From Prorocentrum cordatum (taxonomy: Eukaryota; Sar; Dinophyceae; Prorocentrales; Prorocentraceae): 64,000 nucleotides of DNA. The stretch covers positions 1 through 64,000 of the forward strand of contig CAUYUJ010010491.1 in assembly GCA_963575745.1 (NCBI GenBank). The letters run 5' to 3'. The notes below the pieces were generated by a model. That model did no database searches and had not been told where the DNA came from. It saw nothing but the letters and a program-made list of their open reading frames with translations. Below are positions 37,201 through 48,900 of the stretch, one piece after another. Position 1 is the stretch's first letter. The number at the start of each line of letters is the position of its first letter. Position numbers and translations under genes: made by a program.

Positions 37201-39932
37201 CTGGTCGAGGAACAAACAAGCAGCAAAAAGCGGCACATATCAGGAAGGGACCAGGTACCGATACCGCGACCCTGTCCTCGTATTTGCTCGTTTGGGCCTC
37301 CTGGGAGGCCCTCGCCGCCACGTCTGGATTCGCCTCGAAAGCCTGGGCAGGACACACCCAGGGAGAGGTCTGGGACGCGGATTTCTTGGATCGGCGCCGG
37401 GGACCCTCTGGGGGCGCCAGCGCCGATCCGAGACATCCGCGCAGAGCTCCGAAAGTCTATGCCTGTGCCGTTTTTTGTTCCTCGGACTCGAGCACCGCGA
37501 GGCGTCCAGGTGGATATTCGGCAGCTCGGCCAGCTGCTCCCGCATGGGTCGGGCCCGACGACAAGGGTTAGGTCGGGCATGTCCCCCTACAGACGGATTT
37601 TGGACGAAAAAATAAAATTATCCCGACAAAGCAACCTAACAGCGATGTGTAGGAGCATATCTGGAAGCATTCCCCTTAAGATTCAGATGAGAATCCAGTT
37701 GTAGAATTCTGCTGTTCTCGCAGTCGTAGTCGCATTCGCGATGACAGTCGCAGTGGTAACGGCAGTCGCAGTCACAGCCTCAGCCTCAGCCTGCCTCAGC
37801 CTCAGCCTCAGCCTGCCTCAGCCTCAGCCTGCCTCAGCCTCAGCCTCAGCCTGCTTCAGCCTCAGCCTCAGTCTGCCTTCAGCCTCGGCCTCAGCCTCAG
37901 CCTGCCTCAGCCTCAGCCTCAGCCTCAGCCTCAGCCTCAGCCTGCCTCAGCCTCAGCCTCAGCCTGCCTCAGCCTCAGCCTCAGCTGCTTCAGCCTCAGC
38001 CTCAGTCTGCCTTCAGCCTCGGCCTCAGCCTCAGCCTCAGCCTCAGCCTGCCTCCTCAGCCTCAGCCTCAGCCTCAGCCTGCCTCAGCCTCAGCCTCATC
38101 AGCCTCAGCCTCAGCCTCAGCCTCAGCCTGCCTCAGCCTCAGCCTTCAGCCTCAGCCTCAGCCTGCCTCAGCCTCAGCCTGCTTCAGCCTCAGCCTCAGT
38201 CTGCCTTCAGCCTCGGCCTCAGCCTCAGCCTGCCTCAGCCTCAGCCTGCATCAGCCTCAGCCTCAGCCTCAGCCTGCCTCAGCATCAGCCTGCCTCAGCC
38301 TCAGCCTCAGCCTGCCTCAGCCTCAGCCTCAGCCTGCTTCAGCCTCAGCCTCAGTCTGCCTTCAGCCTCAGCCTCAGCCTGCCTCAGCCTCAGCCCTCAG
38401 CCTCAGCCTCAGCCTCAGCCTCAGCATCAGCCTCAGCCTCAGCCTCAGCCTCAGCCTCAGCCTCAGCCTCAGCCTCAGCCTCAGCCTCAGCCTCAGCCTC
38501 AGCCTCAGCCTCAGCCTGCCTCAGCCTCAGCCTCAGCCTTCAGCCTCAGCCTCAGTCTGCCTCAGCCTCGCCTCAGCCTCAGCCTGCCTCAGCCTCAGCC
38601 TCAGCCTCAGCCTCAGCCTGCATCAGCCTCAGCCTCAGCCTGCCTCAGCATCAGCCTGCCTCAGCCTCAGCCTCAGCCTGCCTCAGCCTCAGCCTCAGCC
38701 TGCTTCAGCCTCAGCCTCAGTCTGCCTTCAGCCTCGGCCTCAGCCTCAGCCTGCCTCAGCCTCAGCCTGCATCAGCCTCAGCCTCAGCCTCAGCCTGCCT
38801 CAGCCTCAGCCTGCCTCAGCCTCAGCCTCAGCCTGCCTCAGCCTCAGCCTCAGCCTCAGCCTGCCTTCAGCCTCAGCCTCAGTCTGCCAAGCCTCAGCCT
38901 CAGCCTGCCTCAGCCTCAGCCTGCATCAGCCTCAGCCTCAGCCTCAGCCTGCCTCAGCATCAGCCTGCCTCAGCCTCAGCCTCAGCCTGCCTCAGCCTCA
39001 GCCTCAGCCTGCTTCAGCCTCAGCCTCAGTCTGCCTTCAGCCTCGGCCTCAGCCTCAGCCTGCCTCAGCCTCAGCCTCAGCCTCAGCCTCAGCCTCAGCC
39101 TGCCTCAGCCTCAGCCTGCCTCAGCCTCAGCCTGCTTCAGCCTCAGCTCAGTCTGCCTTCAGCCTCGGCCTCAGCCTCAGCCTGCCTCAGCCTCAGCCTG
39201 CATCAGCCTCAGCCTCAGCCTCAGCCTGCCTCAGCATCAGCCTGCCTCAGCCTCAGCCTCAGCCTGCCTCAGCCTCAGCATCAGCCTGTCTGCCTTCAGC
39301 CTCGGCCTCAGCCTCAGCCTGCCTCAGCCTCAGCCTGCATCAGCCTCAGCCTCAGCCTCAGCCTGCCTCAGCATCAGCCTGCCTCAGCCTCAGCCTCAGC
39401 CTGCCTCAGCCTCAGCCTCAGCCTGCTTCAGCCTCAGCCTCAGTCTGCCTTCAGCCTCGGCCTCAGCCTCAGCCTGCCTCAGCCTGCCTCAGCCTCAGCA
39501 TCAGCCTGCCTCAGCATTCAAAATGTGGCCCGGGAATGGAGTTCTGGGAACTCGAAGAACACGAAGTGGCCTACAGTTGTCTCCGCGCATTCAAAATCAT
39601 GCCCAGGAATGGAATTCTGGGATTTCGAAGACCACGAAGTGGCCTACTGTTGGCTCCGGGCATTCAAAATCATGCCCAGGAGTGGAGTTCTGGGAACTAG
39701 AAGAACACGAAGTGGCCTACAGTTGGCTCGGGGCATTCAAAATCATGCCCAGGAATGGAGTTCTGGGAACTCGAAGACCACGAAGTGCGTTACTGTTGGC
39801 TAACAAGAGAGTCCCCAGCATCCTCCCCCGGATCGCGCCCAGACCCCCCTGGGGCGTCATGATGCTCTCTTTTGACCCTACTAGAAACCTATCAGTCTTC
39901 GCTGTTAGGTAAAAAAGTCAAACAGCAAATGC

Positions 39933-39976
<44 letters not shown>

Positions 39977-42900
39977 AACGTCCCCGTACTATGTTGTGAC
40001 GCTTTTTGAAGATCCCTCCTGTAGAAGAGCGTGCCCGACTTAAGACAAGGGCCCAGACCCCCTCGCGTCGTGGTAAAAACACAACGGGGGGTATCTCTCA
40101 ATGTTTAGCGTACGGGGGCACTCACCGGGCCTCGTCCCCGGGGCTGTCAAAAAGCGACTCAGGATGAAAAGCCAGTCCCCTAAGAGGGGCGAGGCCTCTG
40201 GGGGTTTACGAAATTATGACATCACGACGTCGGGGGTGGTGGAGAAGCGCTAGAGGCACAGGGCGACAAGATCTATACGTATCCACTGCCCCTGTCCAGG
40301 CCCATCCTGGGCCTGAGAGCGGTGCATACGCCCTCTTGGCTGGTCCAGGGGGCACGTACCCCGCATGTACACCGCTCCTGGGCCCAGGTTGGACCTGGCC
40401 TGGGACGGTGGATATGTGCAGATCCCCACTGCCCTGAAGGCTGGGAGCTCAGCGAATCGGCTCTCACGCAGGTGGCCTTCCGGGCGCCGGAGGTGTCCCG
40501 TGCATCGAGGGAATGGCCTGGCGACGGGGCCGAAGCCAGCTGCGTGCGGTAGACTTCGTACCCCCCCCCCTTCCCAGTCCCAGGCCCTCGGCGTCGCCGT
40601 CTCTTCATGACGTGAACCCCCAGGGCCCTGGGCCCTTTACCCGGGGCCGGTATTCCATCCCGCGGGTCGTTGCCTGACGGCCCCGGGGCCCCCGAGGCCC
40701 GAGTACGTCTGTGTCCTAAGCTTCCCCCTTCGTCTGGCCCAAATGGACGGCGGAACGGAGGGGCCGCAGAGCGACAGAAGCTCGCCCTCCAACAGCGTGC
40801 ACGTCCAACATGGCTCGTCCGCTGGCGGCAGCGTGAAGCCGTAGGTGCGCAGGAGCAGCGGGTTGGACAGACCCCCTCGGGTCGTGGAAAAACACAACGG
40901 AAGGCTTTTGCATATTTTCGGCCTCGCTGGGCCCTGGGACCATAAGAAAACAATTTAGGATGAGAAGTCAGTCGCGGAAGATGGGTCGAGACCTCTGGGG
41001 GTCGACGTCGTGAAAAAATCCTGACGTCGGGGGTCTGGTTGGACAGCTCCCCGTACTCGAAGCAGACCTCCGAAGGAAAAACTAACAAAAAAAAACAGAA
41101 AGACAAACGTTCGGAGCTCCGCGCGGAGATCTGGGACCTGCACTGGGCCCCATCTGGCGGCGCCGCCCCTGGCCTGCTCCGCGTCGAGAGGGGGGACCAG
41201 CGCCGATCCTAGACATCCGTGTACGTTCATGGGGGGGACAAGGAGCACTGATACGGGTACTCCGCGGACCTCTCCTGGAGTGCGTTCTGACCAACATTTC
41301 GAAGCGAATCCAGACGTGGCGACGAAGGCCTCCCAGGAGGCCCAAAAAGGCGCAGTCGAGGAGAGGGTAGCCTTTCTGCTGTGTGCCGTTCTTTGCCGTT
41401 TTGTAAACCTCGAGACCTCCTGCCCAGCCTCGATGTCACGGCTTGCCCTAACCACGAGGGCGCCCTGGCCGCCGCAGGCCTGCTCGTCCCAGTCCTGCAC
41501 GGCACACGGCCTCGGGGAGTGGTTGAAATGGTCGACAAGCGGCGCGATCGCCGACCCGTGCGGGGTGCAGCACTCCTCACGAGCAGCGAACACATCCGTA
41601 TCCGCGCCGTCGCGATCTGGGCTCCGGTGCGCGATCCCGCGGGTATGCGGTCGCACTGACACATTCCGCGCGGGGCGTCCACGAAAACGGGCCCCGTATC
41701 CGCGGGGTCGCGGCCCAGGGGCCCGGCCCACGAGGCCGCGGGTACGGATACATTTGTCGCCAATGAACTCCCGGGTCAGCAAGCACAGCCACGCTTGCAA
41801 GAAGGTGTCCTGAGGGATCGTCTGACTTTCGGCTCATAAGTCGGGATTCCTGCAGTCGTTCGGGACGATCCGTGCACCCCTGGAACGCCCTCGGCGAGAC
41901 TCAGCTGGTGAAGAGCACCCCGAGATGGGAAAGCCGACGGGAACCTTCGAAAACGTCCGAAAACCCTGAACTGGTGTCCCGATCGAAGAGCCCAAACATC
42001 CGACGTCGCCCCCCCTCTGAGCCGATTCCCACTCTTACGTTGCCCCTGCTGTCCGCGTCCACCCCCTGAAGCAGCTCAGGCGGCACGCCCTCCGAGATGC
42101 ACAGCCACACAGACCTGGCGTGCTTCGCCGCGGCCACCGCGTGCTCGGCCTCGCCCGAGGGCCCCAGGGCGGCTCGCAGGCCCTGGGGGTCCGCGCTGGC
42201 CCTCCGCAAGGGGTGCGCGGCAAAATCCAAGCAGAGCACGAACGGAAGAAGAAAAGCTCCACAACCATCAACTGTCAAAGTTCGGGGGCGGCCTAGAGGG
42301 AGGCGTCCAAGAGGGGGGGCGCAAATTATGGCCGGAGGCATGTGCGCTGCCCACGGGGACGATTTGAAATAAGAAGCAGCAGGAGCCAGGCGCCTCGACG
42401 GCGCATCGGCAGAGAAGATGCAGTGCAGATGTGCACTGGCAAAGCGGTGCAGAACCCCGGCGCACGTATCCGGGCGCAGCTGCCGTGCAGATGTGCACTG
42501 GCAAGGTTTTGGCCGCTGAATTTTCCCATGCGGCGTGGCCATGTACGACGGCGACAACGACAACGACGACGACAAAGAGAGGGAGGATGACGGAGCGAGG
42601 GAAGCGAGGATGACGACACGGGAGGCCGAAAGAGAGGCAGGGGAACGAAGGGAAGGGAGGGGACATCGAAAACAACATGCGCGAGGCCTGGCATCACTGT
42701 CAAGGCAGAAGTGCGTAGAGGCAGGGTGCCCATTGCTGTTTGGGCCTCCCGCGCGCGCGGTTCTCATCCAAAACTCTGGGCGCCACAGAATTGGGATTGC
42801 ACGTCAGCTTGCGTACTGGGTGATCCTGTGGAAGCGCCGCAATTGAATTGTAGAGTTTCTTCTGGCGCTCGAGAAGGTCCTCGCTCAGATCATGCTCCCG

Positions 42901-45900
42901 TCTGCTCCAGCACGCTGCGGTTCGACACTCTCGAGACGTAGGCGCATGGGTTGCGGCGGATCTTACGAAGGCATTGCACGTGGAACGCATTCAATCTGTC
43001 CTTGTCGGCCTTGAAGGCCCAGACAGATTCCAAGTTGCACAACAGATTCGGCACCAAAATGGGTCGATAGAGTTTGAGTTTCCTTGATCGGGTGATGTTC
43101 GCGCGCGACCAGCATGTCTGAAGGGACTTGAAAACCCCTCTAAATTCTCCCAGTCTTCACGTGACTTCAGGCCTTGCAGTGCAAGTCGTGCTAAAACGAC
43201 CACCAATGGATACTGATTGCTCAACCTCTGTCCACGGCTCCCCGCGCGGGTCTCTGAGAAAACCAACATTGCGAATCCTCATGAGGACTGTCCTTTTTCC
43301 AATTCCTCTCTAGCCCGTACCGCTCCCCCTCGTCAGCGACAGCATCGAGGAGGGTCTGAAGCTTGGCCGCACAGCTGCTGGTGAGCATCGTGTCGCCCGC
43401 GTAGAGCAAGTCAGCGCATGGGATGAAGTCCGGCACCTGCACTGCCAGGTGCTCGCCCAAAATACGCGCGTCGACGTCGAAGGACATCGCGATCTGGACT
43501 ATGATGAACAGGTATGGCGACAATGGGCAACCTTGCGCGATGCCGGCCCGTTGTCTGCGCACGCTGGAGTCCTCGGCCGGGCCCTGGAGGATGAAACTCC
43601 GTTCGCGGCAGATGCCGGCAACCGTGTCCACCGTGCGTTCAGGCATTCCGAATCTCCGAAAAACCCGCAGCAAGGCATCGTGCTTGATCCTGTCGAATGC
43701 CTTTGCCCAGTCCAAGAGGACCGCCACGAGACCGGGCGACTTCGAAGCATGGGCTGCCTCGAACATCCGTCTGGCAATCGGCATCGCCTGCACCGTGCCC
43801 CTCTTTCGTCCGAAGCCACATTTCGTCTGTCTCAGTCTGCTCTCTGCGCCGCCTCGCTGGAGCCGTCGTTGTAGCATCCAGGCTATAACATTGTAGCCAA
43901 TAGGAAGCAGAGATATAGGCCGGCAGTTCTCCGGGAGGCCGCTGCCCCCTTTCTCGAAGAGCAGCGCCAGCCGCGCGGTGCGCCACTCGTCCGGTATATC
44001 TTTTTCTCCCCAGCACCTCTGTCACAGTGGCGACAAGCTTTTCAGGGCCTCTTGCGAACCCAACAGCGTCTCCAATAGTTCTGGATGGACGCCGCCCAGC
44101 CCGGGTGCTCTTCCCACGGCAAGGGCTTTCAAAGCAGCCGCGAGCTCATCCATGTCGAACCGTTTCGCGTTGATCGGCAACGCGGCGCCCATCCCACGGG
44201 CTGGTCGGCGCGAGTTCGGGGCGGGTCACTTTCCACTGCCAGTGTTCGAAGTAGTCCGCCATCGCGTCTGCGCGCGCACTGCTCTCCACCAGGTGCCCTG
44301 CAGCGTCGCGCATATGAGCGGGCTTTCTAGCGGGCCCTTTTTCCGGAGGCCGCGCGCTGCTGCCCAGGTGCCGCCAGAGAGTTCGTCGCCCGGCCAGCGC
44401 TGATTGTTTTTCTTCACGGATGCCCTGATGCGCTTCGCGAGGTACGTCTCCTTGTCGGGGCCGCCAGCGGTTCTGACTTGAACTCGCCCCATGGGTAGAT
44501 CACGCGTGGATTGGCATATACATGGCCCCCTGGGCCCCCTGACCTGTCTGTCTGCCAGCTCATCTGACGCAGACGCCATGGATCGTCGCATGTTCTCGGC
44601 GTGCTGATCCAGCGCTGGGCTACAGAAGCCACGTTGATATCACTGCACGGCGTCTTCGTCGGCCACAGTTATCGCTGCCATTCTGCGCGGCGGTGGCTTC
44701 GTGGAGGTACCCAGAGACAGCCCCAGACGGAGCTGCAGGAGGAAGTGCCAATTCGCCAGAGGAATGGTTCTGTCCGACCTCAGACTCCGGATCCAAGACA
44801 GCGCGCCAGCATCCATCAAGCAGCGGTCGATCTGGGTAAAACCTTCCACGTCGACGGCGCCCATCTTCTGCACCTGCGGCGGATAGTGCGTCATCGACTG
44901 GTCGTCGAGCAAATCGATGAACGCGTCGGCGACCTCGCTCTCGGTGGCCCGGCAAGCTTCGACGAACAAGCCTCTGTTCGTTCTCCCCCGCTTCTTCGGC
45001 CACTTCGACTCGAAGACTAAATCGCCTAAGATGTCGTCTTCTCCCGGCTCTTTGTCGAAGATCTTCGCGTTGAAGTCGCCCATTGCGGCTGTTGCGTTGC
45101 GCTTGCCTGCGGGCTGCCATGCGCTCGCAAAAGAATCAAAGAAATCTCGCCGACCTTCAAGGCTATGTCAAGCGCGCGGGGCGTGGCGGCCCATGGCCAC
45201 AGGGATCCCACCATGCACTTTCATCCTCAACGCAGCGAGCCCGGTCACGGCTGGGACTGCGCGCGGCGCGACTACGAAGCCGACGCCGGGATCGGAGCGC
45301 CCATCGCGATTTTCCGATGTCCCTGACAGGGTCACTACGAAGCCATTGTCCACGAAATGAGACGTCTCTGCGATGCCCGTCTTTTGGATGCACAAAATGT
45401 CGATGTCGAGGAGCCCCCATTGGGGCCCTCTTGGGGCCCCCATCGGGCCCCTCTCGGGGCCGTCTCGGGGCTCTCTCGGGCCATTCAGAGTCATCGCAGG
45501 GCTTATATTTACATTGCACGTTCGCTCAACTGGGAAGCTGTTTGATTCATCACTGCCGCCCCCCTGGATACGACGTCGCTCGCGAGTGCACCGCCACCGC
45601 GCGTGAGGCGCCTCAGCCAAAGGCTCTGGGCACGAGAGGGCGCGCGCCATCACCTTCACGCACGCAAGGGCACACGTGCTTCACATCAGAATCTTGGCAC
45701 CAAACCGACGCCGGCGCGCGGCGCCGGATGCCTGGCCGGGCGCGAGCCCACACGCGCGCGCCAACTGCAGCCACAACCTCATTTGATGGTAAAGTTGGCC
45801 CAATCAACATCTCATCCACAAAGCCAGTCAGAATTCGGCCATGGCGAACTAAGCATGCAAAGTCATTCACCTTAACTTGCCCAACTAAAATGCGAATGCT

Positions 45901-48900
45901 AGAACACTCGCTCACATCATAACCAAAATCAGGGGCCACGCTCAATGCAAACCTTCGGAGCCCAGGGCGAGGGGTCAAGCTAGAAGCCACGCACACTGGT
46001 CAAAAGGTCGCGTCAACTACCACTAAGCTAGTGCAGTCGTCTCAAAGCCGCCCAAGGATGCTCTCCATGCCACTTTCACTCTGCAGCGCGTGCAACGCGT
46101 GGCGTGCGGGAGCCTTTTACGGTGCCGCGCCGACGCTCTGGGCCAAAACACGATAAGTTCAGGTTCGCCCTGCGCATCACGTCGGGTATGTGGTGCACAT
46201 CATGGCGCTTGGGAATCTCATTTTCTTCTCCGAACAACCGAAGCGACTGACTCTGAGTGGCATTGGTCTGCCAATTGTCGGAGACGCAGCCACTCGCCAA
46301 CCGCCCAGCCCCCGCTACAGCGGATGTCTAACATCTCGCGCACGAGCGCGATCACGCGGCTGGGCCCGCGAAAATCCTCGGACAACTCGCGGGGCCGGTC
46401 TCGATCGCGCAGGGAATCGGGGAAAAAGTCGAGCGTCTGCACAGCCTCTGAGGGCAGGCACATGCTTCCACCCAAAACATATGTTATTACCACCACTACC
46501 CCGCTACTACAACGGGCGCGGGGTTTAAGTGCACCTCGATGTTTCGTTTTCCCTCCCCCCTCCTCCTCCACTTCCTACTACGTCTCTCAGGGAATGCTTG
46601 CTAATCGGGGCCCTGTCGGGGCCTCAAGAGGAGCGCGTGCCCACGCATTCTGAACTATTGTAAAATAGGTCGTTGCATGTGCGCGTTGATGTTGCAGCAT
46701 CTGCGATGCTGAAGGCCATCGGGGGGGGGCAGCTCGGAGTAGAGGAAGGTCCGTCTTGCCGGCGCACCTGTATCTCGAATCATATGATGGAACAGCTCAG
46801 GTAATGTAGTAAAATCTCTTCCCAAACAATATACGCTCCATATTGCCAGAACTTGACAAGCAAGCGGCCTACAACTGCGTTTGGCACATCCCCATGTGCG
46901 TCCCGGAGCGATGTCTCCAACGACTGGGGACGTCGAGTGGCTCCACAGGTCGAGTAGGCAGAGAGGTAGCTTTGCCCTGATCCGCGGCTCCCGCACAAGA
47001 ATCGGCACGCATGGGGGCCGTGCGCGTTGCCGACGACGGCCGCGATTTCCGTCGCGGGGCTCTGGAGACAGCAATGGACAACATCGCCAAAAAAATCTGG
47101 AGAACATGTAATGAAATATTGGTGCATCGCTGGCTTCGGTGTCGGATTTGTTCGACACCGGCCATGGTCCCTAGTGGGATCTCTTGCCTCCTCCTTTCAA
47201 TCCTTGCGAAGAGCGCTCAACGATACCCTTGCGCTTATCGAAAATATCTCGACGATCCGGGGACTCCTGAAACTCGCACCAATTATGCCACTCCTCCTCC
47301 CACTGTGGGATAATGTCGCTGTTGTTGGTGTGCACGGTCAGCGCCAACTTCCCTCCGACATGTACTGTGTAAGGTTCCTGGTCCACCACCCTGATCGTAT
47401 ATGTGATATTGAACTTGTTCTTGAGAAGGTATTTGACACCAAAACAATAATTGCGCGCCGCTCGAGCTGCAGCGGGCCTGTCCTGGGTAGCCCAGACATT
47501 GTTTCCACCACGCTGCAGGGCAGCGCTTCGGATAAGAGCAACGGCAGTATCTCTTTCCACTGTATATCCAGATTCGGCGAATACGATGTTAGAGAATTCC
47601 CCTTTGGAGTAGATGGTGCGCAGCTGCGGACCTGAGCAAGTCTGCAACTGCTCTTTCAACCGCGTGGTAGCCGAAGAAAGCCAAACAAAACCGTCCAGGT
47701 TCCCAAAGACTCCGGTGAAGTGACGTTTTTCGCCACCAGGCATTGCCGTCGAGGACTGGTTGGGGGAATGTCGTAGCGCAGCAACTTGAGCTTCCAATTC
47801 GTGTAGTTTTGCTTCCACTGCCGTCTCCGTCGATGCGGCTGTCACGCTTCGTGCCGATGCTGGACGTGATGGGTTTGTCTCCAGAGCGGCAGCTCGGGCG
47901 GTGATGTTCTGGACTGCCTCCCTGAGGGGGTTCACCGCCTCATCGAGGTCGTTCTGGGAGACACCGTGCGCCTTGATGGCCTCGATGTCCGCCTGGATTG
48001 GACGAAGGTGTAGTTTGAAGAGCTTCTCCATCGACTCCACCGTGATACCCTCGTGCTTCACCATCTCACCTGCGCTCATGATGATATCCCCCCCTGTCGT
48101 CCTGTACCCTCCTTTGCCTCCCCCCTTTGCTCCACTGTCGTCGTCAAGCCCGTCCATTTCGTGCAGCGGGCTGTGGATACGATGCTGTTTGAACAACTGC
48201 CTGACAGGTGTACATGGCTGCCTTTTGTCGCTATCGCCTGAAGAGGAAGCAACTGATATGCTGTAGCGCGGGAGAGTTGGAAAGTGGGACGCGCGGGGGC
48301 GCGCCGGGATGCTTGAGCCAAAATGGCTTGAGCCAAGATGGCTACGGAAATGAAATAAGAAGAGGCGCCATGAAATCTGGGCCCCCGCCATATCCACCCC
48401 CCCCCTAGTCATCACCCCCCTCATTGCCGCCCCGGATAAGTGCACAACGCTCGGATCGGCGCTGGGCGCCCCTGCCAGGCGCGCGGAGAGCGCGCCCGCG
48501 GCGGCGCCCAGGTGCGGCGCCAGACGCGCCGCCAGGGAGGCCCTGCGCAGATCCAAAAAATCCGCCAGGCGGTCGACGGCATGGCGGTCGACGGGGGCCG
48601 TCCCGAGGAGGAGGGGGAGGAGAAGGAGGAGGAGGAGGAGGAGAAGGAGGAGGAGGAGGAAAACGAGGAGGAGGCGGAGGAGGAAGAGGAGGAGGAAAAG
48701 GAGGACGAGGAGGAGGAGGAGGAGGAGGAGGAGGAGGGATCAGAGGACGAGGAGGACGAGGAGGAGGAGGAGGAGGAGGAGGAGGAGGAGGAGAAGGCAA
48801 GCTAGGTGCGCTCGCGTCATATATGACGTCCTGCCCCTCCCTCCCATCCCTTACCATGGCGCTGATTTTCTCTATCCGCGGACGCGTGTCGTAGCGGACC

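Larger units (their letters stand above)
37568..40043. mobile_element. Introner-like family 3, 2.5-kb copy with captured satellite
   Basis: Left end TTAGGTCGGGCATGTCCCCC and CTACAGACGGAT; right end, as reverse complement, TTAAGTCGGGCACG and CTACAGGAGGGAT. Both sides carry GACAAGGG (37560-37567 and 40044-40051), an exact 8-bp target duplication. Inside lie a 1.7-kb GCCTCA satellite, four 73-bp repeats and a CAA run. It occupies an intron of the SET-domain gene. No transposase frame was seen, so it would be non-autonomous. Confidence 0.75.
42690..48348 (-). mobile_element. LINE 1, non-LTR retrotransposon carrying a spliced leader
   Basis: Sense order: spliced leader plus relict (48348-48312), ORF1 (48157-47171), a poorly understood 1.5-kb stretch, endonuclease (about 45660-44640), reverse transcriptase (about 44030-43220), C-terminal segment to about 42700. 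Several frameshifts and a mutated catalytic Asp show it is dead. Whether the ORF1 part and the endonuclease-RT part are one element or two adjoining ones is not proven. It lies in an intron of the SET-domain gene in the same orientation. Confidence 0.6.

Noticed and set aside
37741-39912. 723-codon Ser/Leu/Gln/Pro-rich frame
   Set aside because: Translation of the GCCTCA satellite and 73-bp repeats inside an intronic element.
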